Source: Chara braunii (taxonomy: Eukaryota > Streptophyta > Charophyceae > Charales > Characeae). Taken from it: a DNA stretch of 25,334 nt. The translations under genes and the position numbers were made by a program. The notes beneath the pieces were generated by a model, which saw only the letters and a list, made by a program, of their open reading frames with translations, was not told the origin of the DNA and searched no databases. Shown here piece after piece: positions 19,355 through 25,334 of the stretch (position 1 is the stretch's first letter; each line of letters starts with the position of its first letter). The stretch lies in assembly GCA_003427395.1 (NCBI GenBank), contig BFEA01000415.1, forward strand, positions 1,092,857-1,118,190. The letters are read 5' to 3'.

Positions 19355-20313
19355 CAATCCATCCTGTACAGGGGAGACTTTGTCAAGGTCTACCTTTGCT
19401 TTGGGCACTGTTTAAGGGTAGACTTAGGCTTAGTTAATTAGGATGATTTGAGTGAGATCGTGATATGAAGGTTATCCCCCATGGACTTATAGATTTAGCC
19501 GTGAGCATTGACCAGGTTGGTGTTACAGGCCACCTTGATCGATTTGATTCAGGACTTGGGCTAGCCTCAGTTTGATCCTACGAGGATCGTCTTCTGTTAT
19601 TACTGATAACAGGTCGGTTGTCGATTCGTCGGTCTACGACTCAATTCCAACTCACTCTCCATACTCAACCAAAAAGGCTTTAGCCCTGGTGACTTTATTG
19701 TTTGTTAGGGGTTTCAGCCGGACTTTTATTGAATGACCATTTAAAAAAGGTACAGAGTATTTAATTATGGTTGGTTGGACGGGAGGTTGGGGTTTGCATG
19801 GCTAAAACAAGGGGTATGAGTGTGAAAATTGGTTGGGGTTGACTCCGTGTAGTGCGTGTTTCGTCGATCGATTCTTGATGTGATTGCAGGTATGTCCTGT
19901 GGCGCGGATTTCGGATTTGGATTGTCTGCGATCCTATATATATACATATGGTTGTGAGGAGTCCCACAGGGCCTGTGAGAAGTGATCGTCGCAACTCTAT
20001 CTCCCTTATGCGTGTATGCTTGGGTGTACCTATAGTAGGTGTTCGCTAGGCCTAAAGGGCCCCGCGTTAAAAGCCCGCTTAGAGGCCAAGACTGAGAGGC
20101 ACAGGGAAACCCTCCCCTTTTGTTTTTGTTTGCTTCTTGGGGGTTTCTTAGTCGGACGTTGGTCCTGGGCCGAGATTCAAGGTCCTTGTCCATGACATCC
20201 CAAGCCCTAGGCTCTGCAGGGGAGGAACTTCCCCTCGTACAAAGCCTATTCGCATTGGCCGTCGAGACACCCAACGCTGAAGGCGGAAATGTCACGAGGG
20301 CCGAACGGCGTGT

Positions 20314-20384
20314 CCTTCAGCCGTTCAATATCGTGAGGGGTGGCCCCCCACGATATATTCCTTCAGCCATTTAATATCGCGAGG
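20314..20384. repeat. 25-bp direct repeat enclosing a hairpin
   Basis: CCTTCAGCCGTTCAATATCG at 20314 recurs as CCTTCAGCCATTTAATATCG at 20360. Between them ATATCGTG (20328-20335) pairs with CACGATAT (20349-20356), and the stem is extended by GGGG and CCCC. Confidence 0.7.
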
Positions 20385-20445
20385 CCGGAGCCGCGATCAC
20401 CGCGTATGACTAGCATCGTCGGTGGGTATAGGACCAGTCTGTGAT

Positions 20446-21088
20446 CGCGCGGCTTTATATTGAAGTCCTGCGCGCGACGCTTTGCCGCCCAAGCCTCGAA
20501 AGGTTATGGGATCAAAGCGGCGCACAGATTGCACGAGCGCTTGAGATTATTATAGGCCGCGGGCACCACTCGAAAGGGGAGGGCACCCCAAGAACGTGAA
20601 TTTTCATTAGAATAAGAGAACCTTTGGCCTATTCTCCATCTTTTGATTTTTAGAGATTATTATGGTTGGACGTTGTAGTCCGTAGCAGCCGTCAAAGTCA
20701 GACCCCTTGACTTCCGCCCAGGCATGGAGTAGGACTCATCTTCAGGGCCTCGAGAAACGACTGCCACCACAGGTGTGGACCTGTGTACCACCCACTCTGC
20801 ACAGAGTGCAGAAGAGAGTGTATGGTCTTCAACCACGCATGACGGTTGTCTAGCGTCGAGAGATTAACCCTCAAGGCGCGTGTCAGCCAACACTTGAGTA
20901 TCAAATGCGACCCTCGAGATTAACGAGGGCTGCGCGAGTATGGGTACTACTTGGTACGCCATTATTGCAACCGCTTGCGCGCGTTTGCATTGCTAGTCGA
21001 TATGAGTAGACTCTGCGTCCGCGCGGTTTCATACTAAGTCTCACGCGCGATGCCTATCCGATTTCCGCAGTGGAAAGTTATGGGATGG
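20446..21088. repeat. diverged dispersed repeat pair
   Basis: 20446-20515 and 21020-21088 align with similar order of words: CGCGCGGCTTTATATTGAAG versus CGCGCGGTTTCATACTAAGT, then CGCGCGACGC versus CGCGCGATGC, then AAAGGTTATGGGAT versus GAAAGTTATGGGAT. The copies are about 574 bp apart in the same orientation. The family is not recognised. Confidence 0.6.
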
Positions 21089-21450
21089 CCACTGAAGGGG
21101 CTAGGAGCGTTGTCGCGTTGTTTGTGTTGTGTTGTTTCATGTGTCGCATGTGTGTGTGTTCTTTTTTTGTGTTCGTAGAGTGGCGTGCGCGTGGTGTGTG
21201 GGATGCGTCCTAGTCGACCGACTACGAGCCACGCTTGGGACTTCAGCCCCCCAAGATGTCTGTTCGCGTGCGGGTCCGATAGGCGTATTACCGCGCGTAC
21301 CCCCTATGCTACAGCGAACGAGAAACGCCCTCGGCTGGTCCACCTCTGCGATTGCAACTCATTAGCTTCCGTACTATGGATTGGTAGCTCGGCGGGAATA
21401 CGCCCACCGAAGGGAGGTGACAACTCCCGTAAGGTGGAGGTAAGTTGTGC

Positions 21451-21487
21451 CTCGAGTAGGCCCTATCGTGTCGTAGGGCCTCGCGAG
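21451..21487. repeat. strong hairpin
   Basis: AGGCCCTA (21458-21465) pairs exactly with TAGGGCCT (21474-21481) around an 8-base loop. CTCG and CGAG extend the stem outside. Confidence 0.65.
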
Positions 21488-22128
21488 AGGTATGGCTGGC
21501 GCACTCGGCCGGAGCGGCCTAAGGGAACTCCTTTTGTGTGTTTGCGGCCAGGTTGGTCTAACTCCTGCGTGATGCGGCCGAGAGGGTCCTGCGCTGCCGT
21601 GTGCGGTGTCGGACCGATGTGCTTGACAGCGCGCAAGCGTAAGACCTGGAAGGCAAGACCAGCGGACGGGCGGCAAGGCAGCGAAGCAGCGAAGCAGCGA
21701 AGCGCAAGGCAACACCACAACCCCACCACACCACACAGCGAAGACAGCAGCATGCCAAGAATGACCTGCGAGGCAAGCCGAACGGGCAGCAAGGCAGTGG
21801 TAGAGCACAGACAGGGTCGTCCACACATCCAACACGGAGGAAAGCAGCACATCACCTACTCACATCACGAGTGAACCCCACAGACTGTTGGTTCCCACCA
21901 CCCACTAAGCCCGAGAGACACTCCGACGAGCATCCGTCATCACCTAGAGGCAACATAGATAACCCGAACCGAGCGGACCCCCTAAGAGTGCAATTGACAC
22001 TCCAAACGAGGAACCACCGACTGTTTGGCACTACCTAAGGGTGCTCAGTTGGGCACACACAAAAATACTTTGAAAAAATAAGAGGGGAGACAAACAATAG
22101 GAAAAGGACCGACAAACATAAAACTGAT

Positions 22129-22443
22129 TGTGTGTGTGTGTGTGTGTTTATTCATGAGGGGGGAGCGACCCCCCCACTGAAAATCAATCAATCAATCAAT
22201 CTTTGCATGAATTTTTTTTTTTTTTTTCGTTTTCTTTTTGTATTTTATGATCAATCAATCAATCCAACAACCAATCAGTCAATCAATCAATCAATCAGCC
22301 AATCAATCCATCAATCAATCAACCAATCAATCAACTAATCAATCAACCAATCAATCAATCAATCACTCAATGAAATCAATCAATCATTTATTTTATTTTT
22401 TTGCACCCAGAGTCACGTATTTAAAAAAAAAAAAAAAAAAAAA
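22129..22443. repeat. GT, (AATC)n, poly-T and poly-A simple repeats
   Basis: GT run 22129-22147, a G-run/C-run hairpin at about 22157-22175, AATC repeats 22182-22200, T16 22212-22227, interrupted (AATC)n 22248-22387 and A21 22423-22443. The Asn-Gln-Ser-Ile frames across them are repeat products. Confidence 0.9.
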
Positions 22444-22854
22444 GGGGGAATACCCCCCAACACCAGACCCCCTCCCAGCCCATCAGATGTCCTGAACATA
22501 CCCCCGAAGGCCACATACGGAGGGCCCAAAGTCCGTACGTACGGGCCTTACAGGCGGTGAGGGCCAGTACGTACGCTCGTACAGGAGTACGGACGGACCG
22601 TCCCCTTATCTGACGACACTAAGAAATAGATGTAGTAGGAAGGGAAAACTCGTTTTTAAATGGAAACTTATCAAATAAAACCGAAAATTTTAAAATTGGA
22701 CGAACACTCAAATGATAATTTTTAAATATGAAGGAATTGTTTTTTATGGAATGTTTTTTATAATTCATTGCTTATCGGAATTTTTATGTTGTGAGGAGCG
22801 CGACAGGCGCGGGCGCAAGGGCCTCTTGATCAGCGACACGCGAGAATCTGATCC
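22444..22854. other. non-coding stretch with GTAC palindromes
   Basis: 22531-22605 is crowded with GTAC words, including the 12-base palindrome CCGTACGTACGG (22533-22544) and GTACGTAC (22567-22574). 22620-22795 is AT-rich with nothing recognised. It could include the upstream region of the pseudogene that follows. Confidence 0.55.
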
Positions 22855-24002
22855 ATGGACAAGGGGACGCCGAGGACTGCTCCGCTACTGAGGTGGTAGG
22901 GTGGCAAGTTTGGAGGGATCATCGGCAACAAATGAGGCAAGCAAACACTTCCGGCATAACGAAAGGGGCGACCGACATGCACGTTGGAGGCGACGATATC
23001 GTCGTGGGTAGCAATGGTCGGGGGGTTGAAAAATGCGGGGCGTGCGAGGGTGACTGTGATGACGACGAGGACGACGAGGACGACGAGGACGACGAGGACG
23101 ACATTGAGATTCATCCAATGAGAAGAAAGAGAGGTGGATGCCAGGGAAAAGAGAAGGCGGAGGAATCGTGCGGTGGGCGACAATGTAAGAAGGTTGTGCA
23201 AGGCAGTGCCACGGGCGATGGGGCGAAAAACAGGGATGTGTGGACCGTCGGCCATATCATTGCTCTCGTTCGAGCAAAAAGAGACTAGGGTTTGCATCTC
23301 GTCGACTTGGGCCACAACTTCGGACGCGTGAAGACGAAAAATTGGAAGTGGGTTGACATCGAGAAGAGGCTGAACCAGATGGGAGTGACGAGCATGAAAG
23401 TTGTGGAGAGTGGGAAAAAATTGGACAACGTTTTCCTGCAGTTCAAGACCGTGTACAAGTTCAAGGAAGACTTTCTCGTACTAACGCCACAAGAGAGGAA
23501 GGAAACGACTTCGAGCTGCGAATGGACCGCCGTGTGGATGAGGGGATGAAGGTGATGACAAGGGGTGATCACACTATCCACCCCGCAAATCTCGTCAACA
23601 CAAGCGCGCCTAGAGGGGTTCATATGCCGCCCCCATGTGTCGGTAGGAATGAATCTGTAGCTAGCGAGGAAGGCGGGGATGGACAAGACGACAAGAATGG
23701 ATCGATAAAGAAGTCGCCGTTCAGCGCGGGGAGCGGGGGTGGGGGCGGCAAATAGAAGAATGTGAGGCAGTAGACCTTCGAGGTGATCGCCGACAATATG
23801 GACAAGCAATGCTGGGAAGTCGATGGCGACGACAGTCGATAACGCGAGCAAGAGGTAGTGCTCTGTTTTGATGAGGCACTGCAACATTCTGGAGAGGGAG
23901 GCGGACGTGCAAAAGGAACATTATGAGAAGGCCAACCAGGCAAACTTTATGATGTGCAATGCTGTCCTGGAGATTAAGAAAGCAATCCGCGAGAAGTCTT
24001 AA
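22855..24002 (+). pseudogene. Myb/SANT-like (trihelix-type) protein, broken
   Basis: A likely start at ATG 22855 (MDKGTPR) shifts frame near 22885 into VGWQVWRDHRQQM. An acidic D/E run from a 9-bp repeat (23061-23102) and a basic stretch follow. The probable DNA-binding domain has spaced Trp residues, as in VWTVGHIIALVRAKRD (before 23286) and KNWKWVDIEKRL (after 23336). It is cut by TAG 23286-23288, where CAG would fit. A frameshift near 23515 leads to MDRRVDEGM (23522) and a Gly/Ser-rich linker, then TAG 23753-23755. A C-terminal helical part (EREADVQKEHYEKA) in yet another frame ends at TAA 24000-24002. Layout matches a large, repeat-like algal family I recognise from memory; it could be a transposon accessory protein or a trihelix transcription factor. 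Introns cannot be excluded for some breaks. Confidence 0.6.
23061..23102. repeat. 9-bp minisatellite GACGACGAG
   Basis: About four and a half copies of GACGACGAG within the Myb/SANT-like pseudogene, encoding an Asp/Glu run. Confidence 0.9.
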
Positions 24003-24596
24003 TGTTGTTTGTTGATACATCTCTAGGGTCCCATCCGCCATGTGTATTGGTCAAAGGCTATATTTTTTATCGACGTCTGTCAATTGCCGTAAATCCGTCC
24101 TCGTGTTGATGTGTTGTCCTGAACATGGTCGCCTGCGCAGTCCGTGTCACAGATACATCATCGTCATCACCATGTGTGTTGCACTGTGATGCAGGGGTGG
24201 TTCTATAGCCTGAAGGACAGGGGCGCCATGTACTTCTTGTGCCTCCTGGGTTGGTATTTTCGGATTTTTTTACGACGAGCAATGACAGTCACGTCCATCC
24301 TCGTGTCATGTTGTTGCACGCTATCCTGTCCTCATCCAAGCGTGTATTGTTGTAAATCAAATTTTCAAAGATGGCATTTTTTAAATGTGGTGGATTCCCG
24401 CTGTCGGTGATTGGTTCGGCGGTCTGTTCTCTGGTGTGCAACCGAAGTCTCGTCCAATGAGGTCCGTTGATGGTGGCAATAGCGGAAAAAATCATGTGTT
24501 ATGATAAGAACGAATTTATGTGGCATTAGTTTCAGATTGTTTCGGTTGATATATATGTGCTTGAGTTTGGAAAAGCGGCATTTTGTTGGGACAGAC
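24003..24596. other. non-coding stretch after the pseudogene
   Basis: No gene was recognised. The stretch is rich in T and includes ATC/TCA words near 24150-24172. It may be former 3' untranslated sequence of the pseudogene. Confidence 0.45.
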
Positions 24597-24622
24597 ACAC
24601 AAACACACAAACACACACACAC

Positions 24623-24676
<54 letters not shown>
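24597..24676. repeat. (AC)n microsatellite
   Basis: An AC dinucleotide run of about 80 bases with a few interruptions. Confidence 0.95.
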
Positions 24677-24679
<3 letters not shown>

Positions 24680-24744
24680 GGTCATTCCACACGCCATTTC
24701 TGTTGTCGTGACGGACGACACCGTCGCACTCCTATGTTTTCCCC

Positions 24745-24866
24745 AGGCCGCGGCCTGGTTCGGCCACGGCCATGGCCGCCGGCCTAGGCCGTCGGCCTAG
24801 GCCGGGGCCCCCCCGGCCGCGACCGAACGCAGCAGATAATTTCGACCGAGGCCGCGGCCGATCGGG
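24745..24866. repeat. cluster of GGCC-based palindromes
   Basis: Perfect palindromes follow one another: AGGCCGCGGCCT (24745-24756), GGCCATGGCC (24768-24777), GGCCTAGGCC (24781-24790 and 24794-24803) and GGCCGCGGCC (24850-24859). The central dinucleotides differ while the GGCC arms are kept. Confidence 0.8.
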
Positions 24867-24927
24867 GAGGGGGTTTGGGTGGGTTTCGATGACTACCAAA
24901 AAAAATTAAATAAATAGAAAAAAAAAA

Positions 24928-24947
24928 ATCATTGATTGACTTTTTTT

Positions 24948-24997
<50 letters not shown>

Positions 24998-24998
24998 A

Positions 24999-25038
<40 letters not shown>
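24928..25038. repeat. (GATT)n microsatellite
   Basis: Repeats of ATTG/GATT with a T-run near 24941-24950. This is the reverse complement of the AATC repeat at 22182-22387. The GTGGGAGAGGGG that follows is, in reverse complement, similar to the sequence just outside the left AATC tract. Confidence 0.95.
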
Positions 25039-25041
<3 letters not shown>

Positions 25042-25079
25042 AGTGGGAGAGGGGTCCTCCCTCGACTCCACGGCGCGCG

Positions 25080-25081
<2 letters not shown>

Positions 25082-25160
<79 letters not shown>

Positions 25161-25218
25161 CACTCTCACTCTCTCTCTCTCTCTATCTCTCACTCTCTCT
25201 CTCTCTCTCTCTCTCTCC
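25082..25218. repeat. (CT)n microsatellite
   Basis: A CT dinucleotide run of about 137 bases with scattered interruptions. The Arg-Glu frame on the other strand is a repeat product. Confidence 0.95.
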
Positions 25219-25273
25219 CTCGTGCGCGCAGCTCTCTGTGCAGCTGTCCGCGCAGCTCCCGCACACGCGCGCG

Positions 25274-25278
25274 CACAC

Positions 25279-25314
<36 letters not shown>
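25274..25314. repeat. (AC)n microsatellite at window end
   Basis: A CA/AC run with CACCCACCC interruptions. It is followed by the window's last bases, which hold the inverted ACACTGCCA word. Confidence 0.9.
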
Positions 25315-25334
25315 GAAAACCAGTATGGCAGTGT

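Larger units (their letters stand above)
19361..22128. other. right flank, no gene recognised
   Basis: No frame with recognisable protein features was found. The first part may be leader or interior of a second retroelement, since it follows a primer-site-like sequence. Contents seen: a hairpin at 20328-20356, a 25-bp direct repeat (20314 and 20360), a diverged repeat pair (20446-20515 and 21020-21088), a hairpin at 21451-21487, and CA/GGCA-rich text at 21640-21860 with AGCGA repeats. Confidence 0.5.

Noticed and set aside
21185-21874. 229-codon frame in the right flank
   Set aside because: Low-complexity Arg/Pro/Ser text over GGCA-rich repeats; equally long frames run on the other strand.
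22182-22387. CRISPR-like or coding reading of the AATC repeats
   Set aside because: A 4-bp microsatellite without spacers; the Asn-Gln-Ser-Ile frames follow from the repeat.
25082-25218. Arg-Glu repeat protein on the minus strand
   Set aside because: A product of the CT microsatellite with no other support.

Overview
The window looks like repeat-dense nuclear DNA of a streptophyte. A charophycean alga of the Chara type is my best guess, based on the style of the retroelement and of the Myb/SANT-like family; this is recognition, not a search result. I see no bacterial signals, and I find no intact host protein gene, tRNA, rRNA or CRISPR array.

Layout. 1-1093 is non-coding flank with a long GT microsatellite. 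1094-19340 is dominated by a decayed Ty3/gypsy-type LTR retroelement. Two directly repeated long terminal repeats of about 5.1 kb (1094-6206 and 14215-19340; TGTC at the start, GACA at the end of the second) bracket an 8-kb interior. The interior reads, on the + strand, a protease remnant, reverse transcriptase, RNase H, integrase and then, in the integrase frame, a Pro/Glu-rich and coiled-coil region ending in a CCHC zinc knuckle. Seven in-frame stops, several frameshifts and two altered integrase catalytic positions show that it is dead. A primer-binding-site-like sequence lies just after the second LTR and not after the first, so the pair is not a simple single insertion. 12042-14214 and 19361-22128 are non-coding.

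22100-25334 is a patchwork of simple repeats (GT, AATC, poly-T, poly-A, AC, GATT, CT) and palindrome clusters around a broken Myb/SANT-like (trihelix-type) protein gene at 22855-24002.

The most interesting content is inside the LTRs. (1) Each carries two U6 snRNA-derived sequences in the same orientation; the second still has the 5' stem-loop, the ACAGAGA box and a nearby T6 run. (2) Each carries ten hairpins that share a loop core close to TTCCATAAGATTGGATGG, while their stems differ from unit to unit yet stay complementary. The array lies downstream of a TATA-like box, so it would be in the leader RNA. (3) The central 4 kb of the two LTRs appears identical apart from one base, whereas both edges differ by several percent. 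That conflicts with the heavy decay of the interior and points to gene conversion or an assembly artefact.
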